The notes under the pieces were generated by a model. That model made no database searches and was not told the origin of the DNA. It was given only the letters and a program-made list of their open reading frames with translations. A stretch of DNA of 64,000 nt from JAHEZL01 sp046074525 (GTDB lineage Bacteria > Bacteroidota > Bacteroidia > Flavobacteriales_C > GCA-002722245), in contig JBJTOK010000067.1 of the NCBI GenBank assembly GCA_046074525.1, forward strand, positions 1 to 64,000, written 5' to 3'. The translations under genes were made by a program, and so were the position numbers. Below, piece by piece: positions 43,258 through 51,931 of the stretch. Positions within the stretch are counted from its first letter, which is position 1. Every line of letters starts with the position of its first letter.

Positions 43258-44151
43258 ATGAGTCGAAACACTATTTTCGTTACAGGAAGCACTGGCTTGA
43301 TAGGCGAGAGGCTTGTTAATGCTCTGCTGGCGCAGAACGAAAAGGTGTATTTGGTTGAATTTGAAGGAAGAAAGAGGTTGAAGTCTTTTGAAGGAGTTGA
43401 CTACATCAATTTAAAAACCTTCGATAAAAGCAAGCTGCAATTCTCTCCTGAGCATAGTTTTTTTGTGCATTTGGCGGCCAATGCGAATCTGAAGATATGT
43501 GCCGATCATCCGCGGGCTGCTATTGAATCCAACGTATTACTTACTCTGGATGTGCTCGATTTCTGCAGAATAATGGGGATTAAAAATTTCATTTTTCCAT
43601 CTACCGGACTTCTTTATGGCGATCAGCATACCGAAGCAAGAACGGAAGAATCTCCTTTATTGACGAACAATTTGTACGCTTCAACAAAGCTGACCGGTGA
43701 AATTCTGTTGCGCGACCATGTTTTGCAAAATAACAGCAAGGGAGTCGTGCTGCGATTAGGAAATGTCTTTGGGAAGAAAACTATGACTTCATCGGTGTTC
43801 AGCGATATCATTCAACAAATAGAAGCAAAAGCCGATAAGGTGGAAGTGCTCAACTTGCAACCGAAAAGGGATTTTATTTACGTTAAAGATGTCGTGTCCG
43901 CGATTGGTCAAATTATTCATCAGGGACTCAAAAAACCTTTTGATATTTTTAATCTTGCTTCAGGAGAATCGACAGCAATAAAGGATCTGGCGCAGAAAAT
44001 CTGTGCTATGAAAAACTACAATGCAGAAATCGTTGGAGCCAATGCCGGAGATGTTTTTTCTAATATCGCAATTGATATTAGTAAAATCAAACAAGAATAC
44101 AATTGGAGTCCGCAATATCCTCTCGACAGGGCTTTAAATGAAATTTTATAA
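43258..44151 (+). CDS. NAD-dependent epimerase/dehydratase
   Basis: A 297-residue extended short-chain dehydrogenase. It has TGSTGLIGERL near the start for NAD(P) binding, a Tyr-xxx-Lys in LYASTKLTGE, and the C-terminal nucleotide-sugar half (RDFIYVKDVVSAI). It could act as a 4-epimerase or 4-reductase on a nucleotide sugar. It is embedded in the nonulosonate operon (6 bases after LegI, and overlapping LegG by one base as TAATG), so a role in that pathway or in making the acceptor sugar is likely. Confidence 0.78.
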   Translation: MSRNTIFVTGSTGLIGERLVNALLAQNEKVYLVEFEGRKRLKSFEGVDYINLKTFDKSKLQFSPEHSFFVHLAANANLKICADHPRAAIESNVLLTLDVLDFCRIMGIKNFIFPSTGLLYGDQHTEARTEESPLLTNNLYASTKLTGEILLRDHVLQNNSKGVVLRLGNVFGKKTMTSSVFSDIIQQIEAKADKVEVLNLQPKRDFIYVKDVVSAIGQIIHQGLKKPFDIFNLASGESTAIKDLAQKICAMKNYNAEIVGANAGDVFSNIAIDISKIKQEYNWSPQYPLDRALNEIL

Positions 44152-45338
44152 TGAAAAGAAAAGTAGCGATTTATACAGGAAACCGTGCGGAGTTTGGAAT
44201 GCTTTGTCCGATTATTAAAGCGATTGGAAGACATCCTGGATTGGAATACCAGCTCATTGTTTCAGGAGCGCATCTTGATGACAGCTTTGGCTTGTCCAAA
44301 AAGGAAATTGAAAGAGAGGGGGTGCAGATCGCTCGCGAAATAAAACTGGAGTACGGCTCGGAAAGTATTGTGTCTACTACAAAATCCATTGGTGAGGGAA
44401 TTATCAAGTTGTGTGATGTGTTGTTGGAATTGAAACCAGATATCGTTTTGGTAGGTGCCGATCGTTACGAAAGTTTTTCGGCAATGATTGCGGCTACCCA
44501 GCTGAATTTTCCAACCGCTCATTTTGAAGGTGGTGATGTTACTCTGGGAGGCGCATTAGATGATTCTTTGCGTCATGCTATGACTAAGCTGGCGCACATT
44601 CATCTTACGACAAATTATGATTCCAAAGAAAGAGTAATAAAACTTGGTGAAGAAGCCTGGCGTGTAAATGATGTGGGATTTCCTGGAATTGGCGCTATGG
44701 CAGCTTCTGATTTCATTACTCCTGAAGACATCTGTGCGCAGCTGAATATTGATATTAAAAAACCATTTATTCTCTTTACCCAGCACTCTATTTCTACACA
44801 GCCCGATGAAGCTACTGAGCAAATAAAACCATCACTGGATGCTTTGGTGGAGTTGTCGGTAGAGAAGGATTGTCAGGTGCTTATTACTTATCCGAACAAT
44901 GATGCAGGCGGACAAAAAATCATTGCGGAAATAGAAAAGCGCAAGCCTTCTTTCAATAAGAATATACAAGTAATTCCACATCTCGGACACAAACGTTACC
45001 TCGGTGTGCTCAACATCTGCGGCCAGGCCGGAACAGGGGTTTGCGTGGGGAATTCATCCAGCGGTATCAAGGAAACCCCTATTTTCGGTAGCCCTTCTAT
45101 CATCATCGGTACGCGTCAGGACGGAAGATTAAGGGCTGGAAATGTAATCAATGTAGGCTACAACAAGCAGGAGATTAAAGAGGCCATAATGAAATCCTTG
45201 TTTGATAAGCAATATAGAGAGCATTGCAAAAATATCAAGAATCCTTACGGTGATGGTAATTCTGGAGAACTGATTGCGGAAATACTGGTGAAAACAGAAA
45301 TCAACCGTGAATTGCTGAACAAGAAAATCACTTATTAA
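44151..45338 (+). CDS. UDP/GDP-sugar 2-epimerase (hydrolysing), LegG/NeuC-like
   Basis: A 395-residue hydrolysing epimerase that makes the free mannosamine-type sugar used by LegI. The N-terminal motif YTGNRAEFGMLCPIIKAI matches NeuC/LegG proteins. GADRYESFSAMIAA, HFEGGDVTLGG, FTQHSIST and VGNSSSGIKETPIFG follow the usual two-domain GT-B-like fold. It is last in the operon, one base overlapping the previous gene, and ends 7 bases from the convergent wzt gene. NeuC-type (UDP) and LegG-type (GDP or UDP) forms are hard to separate without a search; the LegI and PtmE-like neighbours favour LegG. Confidence 0.85.
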   Translation: MKRKVAIYTGNRAEFGMLCPIIKAIGRHPGLEYQLIVSGAHLDDSFGLSKKEIEREGVQIAREIKLEYGSESIVSTTKSIGEGIIKLCDVLLELKPDIVLVGADRYESFSAMIAATQLNFPTAHFEGGDVTLGGALDDSLRHAMTKLAHIHLTTNYDSKERVIKLGEEAWRVNDVGFPGIGAMAASDFITPEDICAQLNIDIKKPFILFTQHSISTQPDEATEQIKPSLDALVELSVEKDCQVLITYPNNDAGGQKIIAEIEKRKPSFNKNIQVIPHLGHKRYLGVLNICGQAGTGVCVGNSSSGIKETPIFGSPSIIIGTRQDGRLRAGNVINVGYNKQEIKEAIMKSLFDKQYREHCKNIKNPYGDGNSGELIAEILVKTEINRELLNKKITY

Positions 45339-45345
45339 TAGCAGC

Positions 45346-46629
45346 TTATTTGGAAAGCTTCCAGAGAATTTCCGGAGCAGTTACAGCTTCTCCTCTATAC
45401 AATTGCTTTTTACCTCTTTGTGTTTTGGAATCAATGATTTCCAGGCTTAGCAGACTGATAAAGCGTTGTATGTTCGGGTAAAATCTCTTGCACATAAATA
45501 CATCGGCAAGGTATTTCCCCGGCTTCAATAATTTGGCAGGAATACTGAAATGATAAGTGTATTCTCCCGGCGGGAGATTTCCAAGAGGATAATCTTCTGT
45601 ATAATCTTCATCGGTGGTGGTGAATACAACCAATTCATTCTGATCCATCAAAGAAAAGTTGATGTAGTAATTCGGAGAAGGCTCAACAATTTTGAAGCGC
45701 AATGAAATATCAACATTTTCGATGTGTTCAAAGTGATTGAGAACTTCCTTCTGCTGGTTCCTGAATGAAAGTTCGAGTAACTGGAAGGGAGTTTCATTGT
45801 TGGCCGAAAACTGAATGATGCCTGAATCCGATTGGTTGGTAATGTTGGCGCTCTTGTAAGCTTCAATGATATCACTCACGCTGCCATCTGCAATTTTTTG
45901 TCCCTTCTTTAAAAGAATGGCTCGTGTACACAACTGATTGATAGCAGCCATATTGTGACTCACGAACAAGATGGTTTTTCCTCCCTTGGCGACATCCTGC
46001 ATCTTACCGATACATTTATTCTGGAATTCATAATCACCTACAGCCAGTACTTCATCTATGATCAGAATTTCCGGATCAAGGTGCGCAGCAACCGAAAATG
46101 CCAGTCGCACCCGCATACCACTCGAATATCTTTTTACCGGAGTATCAATAAATTTCTCAACACCTGAAAAGGCAATGATTTCGTTCATCTTTTTATTGAT
46201 TTCCTTACGGGTCATACCGAGGATAGTGCCGTTAAGGAAAATATTCTCTCTGCCTGTCAGGTCCGGGTGGAAGCCAGTACCTACTTCCAGCAGGGAAGCT
46301 ACTCTCCCTTTTATTGAAATTTCACCATTAGTAGGTTCAGTAATTCTTGATAACACTTTGAGCAGTGTACTTTTTCCTGCACCATTCATCCCTACTATAC
46401 CCAGCACATCACCTCTGTTTACTTCAAAGCTAATGTCTTTGAGAGCCCAGAAGATATCCTCGCCTTCACCATCAAAGGAGCTGAGGTTTTTGAGTTTCCT
46501 GAAGCTTTTGAAAGGAGATTTTAAAAATGCAGTAATGGAGGAAGCCAGGCTATCGTGCATCTCCTCCTTCAAGCCGATGCGGTAACGCTTCGATAAGTTT
46601 TCAACCTTTATAACACTTTCCTTTTCCAT
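45346..46629 (-). CDS. wzt: Polysaccharide ABC exporter ATPase with C-terminal sugar-binding domain (Wzt-type)
   Basis: A 427-residue protein. Residues 1-250 are the ATPase: Walker A GMNGAGKST (80-88), signature YSSGM (168-172), Walker B ILIIDE (188-193), H-loop His225. Residues about 265-427 form a beta-sandwich domain like the C-terminal Wzt domain that recognises a terminal modification of O-antigen chains before export. It therefore pairs with a chain-capping system. It follows the permease gene by 3 bases on the minus strand. The cap is unknown; the neighbouring nonulosonate genes are candidates for supplying it. Confidence 0.88.
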   Translation of the reverse strand: MEKESVIKVENLSKRYRIGLKEEMHDSLASSITAFLKSPFKSFRKLKNLSSFDGEGEDIFWALKDISFEVNRGDVLGIVGMNGAGKSTLLKVLSRITEPTNGEISIKGRVASLLEVGTGFHPDLTGRENIFLNGTILGMTRKEINKKMNEIIAFSGVEKFIDTPVKRYSSGMRVRLAFSVAAHLDPEILIIDEVLAVGDYEFQNKCIGKMQDVAKGGKTILFVSHNMAAINQLCTRAILLKKGQKIADGSVSDIIEAYKSANITNQSDSGIIQFSANNETPFQLLELSFRNQQKEVLNHFEHIENVDISLRFKIVEPSPNYYINFSLMDQNELVVFTTTDEDYTEDYPLGNLPPGEYTYHFSIPAKLLKPGKYLADVFMCKRFYPNIQRFISLLSLEIIDSKTQRGKKQLYRGEAVTAPEILWKLSK

Positions 46630-46632
46630 TGC

Positions 46633-47544
46633 TTATGCCACATCGGCGAAAATACTTTCCTTGGTTCTGAAAAAATAAACACCGGTAAGTAACAGAAGAA
46701 TCGACGTGATGCTTCCATTAATAATGAGTTCCCATGGCATTTCTGAATAAGCTTTGCCACCGATAAGGCAACTCCTGAATCCTTCAATTATACCAGCCAG
46801 AGGGAAAAAACTGTAGAGTTTTTCGAAAAATGAAGCTGTACCTTCAATGCCAATCAGCGCTTCCACCTGCGGGGCTATTTTTCCGTGCAGTCGTGAAAAA
46901 GGCCACACGATAGGAGCCATATACATCATGAACTGGCTAAGGAAAATAACAATCTGATTAAGATCCCTGTATTGTATTGCCAATGCAGAAAACCATAGCG
47001 AGATACCGAAGGAAAAGATGACCAGCAATAAAATGAGCAATGGCAGGAAAAGAATGTTCATTCCTATTGCTATGCTGCCTGGTTCTGTCTGGTAGTAGTA
47101 AATCAGCATGACTGCGAGCACCAGCATGGCGATGGCAAAATCGACCAGTTTGGCAATGATGGGCACTAAAGGAATGATGAGTCTTGGAAAATAAACTTTA
47201 GTCACAAAAGCCTCATTACTGATCAAGCTGGAAGTAGAGGCTGTAAGTGCACTGGAGAAATAAGTAAAGGGAACAAGGGCTACGAAATTAAAAACCATGT
47301 AAGGCACCGATTTGTCATCCATTTCTACTTCGGCAATATTGGTGAAGAGAAAGGTGAAAATCAGCATCTGGAAAACGGGTTTGATGATAGCCCAGCCAAA
47401 GCCCAGAACACTTTGCTTGTATACCACGTTAACGTCGCGCTTGATCAGGGTAATTAAGAGATCCCTGAATTGTAGCAATTCATAAAAGTCTTGTTTGCTG
47501 AAAAGTTGCCAGGAATGTCGCTTCTTTATTTTTAGGTCGTTCAT
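46633..47544 (-). CDS. wzm: Polysaccharide ABC exporter permease (Wzm-type)
   Basis: A 303-residue inner-membrane permease with six hydrophobic helices and an N-terminal amphipathic segment. It has LITLIKRDVNVVYKQSVLGFGWAIIKP, a hallmark start of ABC-2 type Wzm/TagG exporters. It moves an undecaprenyl-linked polysaccharide across the inner membrane with the ATPase encoded 3 bases downstream. It is preceded 9 bases upstream by the GDP-fucose synthase gene, forming one operon. Confidence 0.9.
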   Translation of the reverse strand: MNDLKIKKRHSWQLFSKQDFYELLQFRDLLITLIKRDVNVVYKQSVLGFGWAIIKPVFQMLIFTFLFTNIAEVEMDDKSVPYMVFNFVALVPFTYFSSALTASTSSLISNEAFVTKVYFPRLIIPLVPIIAKLVDFAIAMLVLAVMLIYYYQTEPGSIAIGMNILFLPLLILLLVIFSFGISLWFSALAIQYRDLNQIVIFLSQFMMYMAPIVWPFSRLHGKIAPQVEALIGIEGTASFFEKLYSFFPLAGIIEGFRSCLIGGKAYSEMPWELIINGSITSILLLLTGVYFFRTKESIFADVA

Positions 47545-47553
47545 TAGCAGCGA

Positions 47554-48501
47554 CTATCTTAAGGTAATGGTTTCGGTTTTATCAATGAAGACATTGCGGT
47601 ATACCGTTTTGATACCATCTTCCAAAGTGATTTTCGGCGACCATCCCATAGAACGCAGGAAAGAGCTGTCCATGAGCTTCCTCATGGTGCCGTCAGGTTT
47701 TTCGGTATTGTAGACAAGTTTTCCTTGGTAGCCTGAAATGTTTTTTACAAGTTCTGCAAGTTCGCCAATGCTTACGTCAGAACCAAAACCAACATTCACT
47801 ATCTGCAGTCCGCTGTAGTTGTCCATCAAAAACATGCATGCATCAGCCAGGTCGTCTACATGAAGGAATTCTCTTCGTGGTTTTCCGGTTCCCCAGATTT
47901 CCACGGTAGGAGCATTTTTTTCTTTTGCCTCATAGAATTTCCTGAGGATGGCAGGCAACACGTGCGAGTTGTTGAGATCGTAGTTATCGTTCGGACCGTA
48001 AAGGTTGGTAGGCATGGCCGAAATAAAATCACAGCCATACTGCCTGTTGTAATTTTCACAGAGTTTGAGTCCGGCTATTTTAGCAATAGCATAAGGCTCA
48101 TTGGTAGGTTCCAATACGCTGGTGAGCAAATGCTCTTCCTTAATCGGCTGAGGTGCATTTTTAGGATAGATGCAGGAGGAGCCGAGAAAAAGTAGTTTTT
48201 TTACGCCATTCACATAAGATTGGTGGATGACATTGCATTCTATCATCAGGTTCTGATAAATGAAATCAGCCCTGTAAGTATCATTAGCATGAATTCCACC
48301 CACACGCGCAGCAGCTAAAAAAACATAGTCGGGTTTTTCCTTGGCAAAGAAATCAGCTACTCCCTGCTGGCTGGTTAAATCCAGTTCGCTGGAAGTACGC
48401 ACAAGAATGTTTGTGTATCCGTCTTTCTGAAGTCTTCTTACCAATGCCGATCCCACCATTCCGCGATGCCCGGCCACGTATATTTTGCTGTCTTTTTGCA
48501 T
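47554..48501 (-). CDS. fcl: GDP-L-fucose synthase
   Basis: A 315-residue epimerase-reductase that turns GDP-4-keto-6-deoxymannose into GDP-L-fucose. It has VAGHRGMVGSALVRRL at the start for NADPH, LGSSCIYPKNAPQPIKEE, and the catalytic Tyr-xxx-Lys in PYAIAKIAGL. MPTNLYGPNDNYDL and EFLHVDDLADA are typical of GDP-fucose synthases. It lies 3 bases downstream of gmd, the enzyme for the previous step. Length is standard. Confidence 0.95.
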   Translation of the reverse strand: MQKDSKIYVAGHRGMVGSALVRRLQKDGYTNILVRTSSELDLTSQQGVADFFAKEKPDYVFLAAARVGGIHANDTYRADFIYQNLMIECNVIHQSYVNGVKKLLFLGSSCIYPKNAPQPIKEEHLLTSVLEPTNEPYAIAKIAGLKLCENYNRQYGCDFISAMPTNLYGPNDNYDLNNSHVLPAILRKFYEAKEKNAPTVEIWGTGKPRREFLHVDDLADACMFLMDNYSGLQIVNVGFGSDVSIGELAELVKNISGYQGKLVYNTEKPDGTMRKLMDSSFLRSMGWSPKITLEDGIKTVYRNVFIDKTETITLR

Positions 48502-48504
48502 GTG

Positions 48505-49620
48505 CTATTCGCTCCAGTTCTTGATCTTGTGTCCGGCTTCTTTCAATACTTTATCTCTTTCGAAGAGTTTAACATCGGAAGCCACCATTTCTTTCACAAG
48601 CTGAGAAAGGTCTCTTTTTGGAGTCCAGCCCAGTTTTTTCTTGGCTTTAGATGGGTCGCCGATGAGAAGTTCAACTTCCGTCGGACGGAAATAACGAGGA
48701 TCAATGTTAATCACTTCCTGCCCAACTTCTATTCCGGTAAAATCCGGATTGGAAACAGAAACGACATATCCTTTTTCATCAACACCTGAACCTTTGAACT
48801 CCAATTCAACGCCCACTTCCTTGAAGGCCATTCTTATGAAGTCGCGAATGGTAGTGGTAACGCCTGTAGCGATAACGAAGTCTTCAGGTTTATCTTGTTG
48901 CAGCATGAGCCACATTGCTTCTATATAATCCTGGGCATGACCCCAGTCGCGTTTTGCATCGATGTTTCCGAGGAACAATTTCTTTTGCAAACCCAGCGCA
49001 ATTCTTGCCACGGCTCTGGTGATTTTTCTTGTTACGAAAGTCTCACCACGCAAAGGAGATTCGTGGTTAAAGAGAATACCATTGCAGGCATACATGTTGT
49101 ATGCTTCACGATAGTTTACTGTGATCCAGTACCCATACAATTTTGCTACTGCATAAGGAGAACGTGGGTAGAAAGGGGTGCTTTCCTTTTGCGGAACTTC
49201 CTGAACCAAACCATAAAGTTCAGAAGTTGACGCCTGGTAAAATCTGGTTTTCTTCTCGAGTCCTAGAATTCTAATTGCCTCCAGGATTCTCATGGTACCG
49301 AGTCCGTCAACGTTAGCCGAATATTCCGGCTCTTCAAAACTTACGTGTACGTGTGACATTGCACCGAGATTGTAAATCTCGTCTGGCTGCACCTGCTGTA
49401 TGATTCTGATGATGTTTGTAGAGTCGGTAAGATCACCGTAGTGGTTGATCAGCTGCACGTTTTTTTCGTGCAGATCTTTGTAAAGGTGATCAATCCTTTG
49501 GGTGTTGAAAAGGGAAGAACGGCGTTTGATACCATGTACTTCATATCCTTTGTTCAATAAAAATTCGGCAAGGTAAGCGCCGTCCTGTCCTGTAATACCT
49601 GTGATTAAGGCTTTCTTCAT
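48505..49620 (-). CDS. gmd: GDP-mannose 4,6-dehydratase
   Basis: A 371-residue enzyme that converts GDP-mannose to GDP-4-keto-6-deoxymannose, the first step to GDP-L-fucose or GDP-rhamnose. It has ITGITGQDGAYLAEFLL for NADP, IKRRSSLFNTQRIDHLY, the catalytic Tyr-xxx-Lys in SPYAVAKLYGYW, and NHESPLRGETFVTRK, all conserved in Gmd. It starts the minus-strand operon gmd-fcl-wzm-wzt. GDP-mannose itself must come from genes outside the window. Confidence 0.96.
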   Translation of the reverse strand: MKKALITGITGQDGAYLAEFLLNKGYEVHGIKRRSSLFNTQRIDHLYKDLHEKNVQLINHYGDLTDSTNIIRIIQQVQPDEIYNLGAMSHVHVSFEEPEYSANVDGLGTMRILEAIRILGLEKKTRFYQASTSELYGLVQEVPQKESTPFYPRSPYAVAKLYGYWITVNYREAYNMYACNGILFNHESPLRGETFVTRKITRAVARIALGLQKKLFLGNIDAKRDWGHAQDYIEAMWLMLQQDKPEDFVIATGVTTTIRDFIRMAFKEVGVELEFKGSGVDEKGYVVSVSNPDFTGIEVGQEVINIDPRYFRPTEVELLIGDPSKAKKKLGWTPKRDLSQLVKEMVASDVKLFERDKVLKEAGHKIKNWSE

Positions 49621-49696
49621 GGTTTGTTAATTTGCGGACTAAATTATAGTTTTTTTTTATTTAATGCGGACTTGTTTTGATATAAAATGCCCAGTT

Positions 49697-51199
49697 TCAA
49701 AGATGAAAGCCGGGACAGTAGTATAAATAGTAGTATTTATTTGTTTTTACGCACTTGATATTTGGGAAATTGAGCGGGTACCGCGACAAAACATAATTGA
49801 TTTTATACCTGCCAAAAGTGGCGAATTTTTTTTCAAGCGGTATAGCTGTCTTGTTGAATTCATTCGGTTTGGATTTGTTGTATGCCAGGCAGGTGTATAT
49901 AATCGGGTTTCCGCTATGTTCAAGAGGCATATAGGCATAGAGGTAGTTCTCTATCACATCGAAATCGGGTTCGAAATGCAACACGCATATTTCTTCTTCC
50001 GCGTTAACCCGAACGCCGTCAAATATATGCGACATTTCTTTGTATAAATCGGCGTCCTTCTCTACATCATAATAGGAGTTTTTCCTCTCCTGGAAATTAT
50101 TGACTGAGCGGATCATGGAGTAGGGCAGGAAAACAATGAGAGACAGTACTAAGAGTAATAAAATGTTTTTTCGGGTAGAAATAATGATGTAGATCAAGAG
50201 AGGAATGAGGAATCCCGTTTGTTTTTCAAGATAGTAGAATTCGCTTAGGTAAAAGAAAAGAAATACTGATGTAGTCATCACAATAACCAGCATTAATCCG
50301 GTGTTTTTCGACCGGAATGCTTCTTTTTTGTTTAAGGTTAGCAGATTGAAGGCAGCGATACCAATAAGCACCAGGAAAAGCATTACCGATCCCGATGATT
50401 GGTTATACAACATGTAGACATTCGTTTTGAAATTATTCAGAATGTTTTTCAGGGATGTAAAGATGCTGTCGGCCTTTGCGTAATATACTTCGCTCAATCC
50501 CTGAACACTAGATGGAGTGTTGCAAAGTCGGGCATAGACTAATATGCCTAATACAAAGGCGATGCATATTGTAAAACGTATCCACAGCGAGATACGGATG
50601 TCCTTAAGAAAGAGAATGCTAAATACCCAAAAGATAAAAGTGATACGGATCAAGGAGAAGAAAAAGATCAGGAAGAGGTAGAGGAAAAACAGTTTTTTGC
50701 TGTCGTTAAGTTTTGAGTAGACAAGCACCAGTACCAGTGAAAGAAAAAGGTGAATGGTTTCGGGATAGGCAGTCAGTACAAAAGGACCGGCAATATAACT
50801 GGAGATGAAAACGCAGGCGAAAATCCATCTCTTGAGGGTGCTCAGTGGTAAATACTTGATTACCAAAAAGCAGAGCAGAAACAAGATGTAGTGGAAAACA
50901 ACCATGGAGTTGTGACTTGCGCCCAGTACCTTGAATACGCAGCCGTATATAATATTGTAAAATGGTCCGTACCAGCCAAAGCCGCCTGCAGGAGAAGATA
51001 ATTCATTAGCGGTAAAGGGAGTTTTTAAAGAATTGGCCTCGCTGAACATGCGGCCATAATTAAGATAAAGAATCTCGTCGAAGTTAACGTTGAAATATCC
51101 ACTAAAGCACGTGAGTCCAACCAAGGCACTAATAATCAGTAGTGCAAGTATAAAGTATGATTTCAGGAGAAGGGGAAGGTTTTTTCTGAAAAAATGCAT
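49697..51199 (-). CDS. Polytopic membrane protein, GT-C-type candidate
   Basis: A 500-residue inner-membrane protein with about ten to twelve hydrophobic helices. Residues about 30-52 form a loop with FNVNFDEILYLNYGR, an acidic pair (DE) like the first loop of GT-C sugar transferases, and a large soluble C-terminal domain follows (about 380-500). I recognise no exact family. Its place next to gmd suggests a role in the polysaccharide, perhaps adding a lipid-linked sugar. It is 76 bases upstream of gmd and may be co-transcribed, but a separate promoter cannot be excluded. Confidence 0.55.
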   Translation of the reverse strand: MHFFRKNLPLLLKSYFILALLIISALVGLTCFSGYFNVNFDEILYLNYGRMFSEANSLKTPFTANELSSPAGGFGWYGPFYNIIYGCVFKVLGASHNSMVVFHYILFLLCFLVIKYLPLSTLKRWIFACVFISSYIAGPFVLTAYPETIHLFLSLVLVLVYSKLNDSKKLFFLYLFLIFFFSLIRITFIFWVFSILFLKDIRISLWIRFTICIAFVLGILVYARLCNTPSSVQGLSEVYYAKADSIFTSLKNILNNFKTNVYMLYNQSSGSVMLFLVLIGIAAFNLLTLNKKEAFRSKNTGLMLVIVMTTSVFLFFYLSEFYYLEKQTGFLIPLLIYIIISTRKNILLLLVLSLIVFLPYSMIRSVNNFQERKNSYYDVEKDADLYKEMSHIFDGVRVNAEEEICVLHFEPDFDVIENYLYAYMPLEHSGNPIIYTCLAYNKSKPNEFNKTAIPLEKKFATFGRYKINYVLSRYPLNFPNIKCVKTNKYYYLYYCPGFHL

Positions 51200-51287
51200 T
51201 CCTGTAAATTATGAATTTATGCGCGTACTTTGTGGGGGTAAATGTATATGTTTTTGATTTCTGAGCAAAGTCCCTTAGCCGGGAAAT

Positions 51288-51318
51288 AAAAAAACCTTCG
51301 GATATTCCGAAGGTTTTT
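51288..51318 (-). terminator. Terminator after rplS
   Basis: Inverted repeat with GC core AACCTTCGGA (51293-51302) / TCCGAAGGTT (51306-51315), three-base loop, and A/T runs on both sides (T-run on the minus strand). It lies 17 bases after the L19 stop and would also work on the plus strand. Confidence 0.85.
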
Positions 51319-51334
51319 CCTGAAGTATATTTTT

Positions 51335-51700
51335 TTATTCAGCAGAAGCAACAGAAGCTCTTCTCTCCTTGATTCTTGCTTTCTTGCCGGTGAGGTCTCT
51401 CAAGTAGAACAATCTAGCTCTTCTTACTTTACCTCTCTTGTTCATTTCAATTTTTTCAATGGTTGGAGCACAAACAGGGAAGATTCTTTCAACACCAACA
51501 CCTCCTGATACTTTTCTGATAGTGAAAGTTTCGGTGATGCCTGAACCTCTTCTTTGGATTACAACTCCCTGGAAGAACTGGGTTCTGGTTTTGTTTCCTT
51601 CTATGATTTTGTAGTAAACAGTTATAGTGTCACCTGCAGAAAAATCAGTCCAGCTGGCAGCCGGTGCGATCTCTTTTGTAATCTCTTTAATGATGTCCAT
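51335..51700 (-). CDS. rplS: 50S ribosomal protein L19
   Basis: A 121-residue ribosomal protein of the large subunit, located at the 30S-50S interface. It has the family signatures FSAGDTITVYYKIIEGNKTRTQFFQGVVIQRRGSG and TIEKIEMNKRGKVRRARLFYLRDLTGKKARIKE. It is a single-gene transcript here, with a well-matched promoter and terminator. trmD, rimM and rpsP, its usual neighbours in other bacteria, are absent. Confidence 0.97.
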   Translation of the reverse strand: MDIIKEITKEIAPAASWTDFSAGDTITVYYKIIEGNKTRTQFFQGVVIQRRGSGITETFTIRKVSGGVGVERIFPVCAPTIEKIEMNKRGKVRRARLFYLRDLTGKKARIKERRASVASAE

Positions 51701-51737
51701 TGCTATAAAATTTATATTCCCAAAAATTTAGGGAATG

Positions 51738-51768
51738 CAATATTAAGGAAAAAAAATCAATCCACAAG
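51738..51768 (-). promoter_or_regulatory. Bacteroidota-type promoter of rplS
   Basis: On the minus strand: CTTG (51768-51765), a 19-base spacer, then TAATATTG (51745-51738), each one mismatch from TTTG and TAnnTTTG. It would start transcription about 30 bases before the ATG. Confidence 0.45.
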
Positions 51769-51931
51769 AGTTGTTTTTGGATTTTCACTTTTTATAGTGG
51801 ATAAAAATAACTTTTTCCTTGTGAATTTCTGGTCAGATAAGAATTATTTATGCATTAAAATAGGGGTATAACCAAATTCGCAAGCCTTCGTAAAACGCTT
51901 ACCTTATGCGATAAGGAGTGCGGTTGGAAAT

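Noticed and set aside
34583..51199. Horizontally acquired island for the whole polysaccharide locus
   Set aside because: Base composition and codon use look like the rest of the window; no integrase, tRNA or repeats border it.
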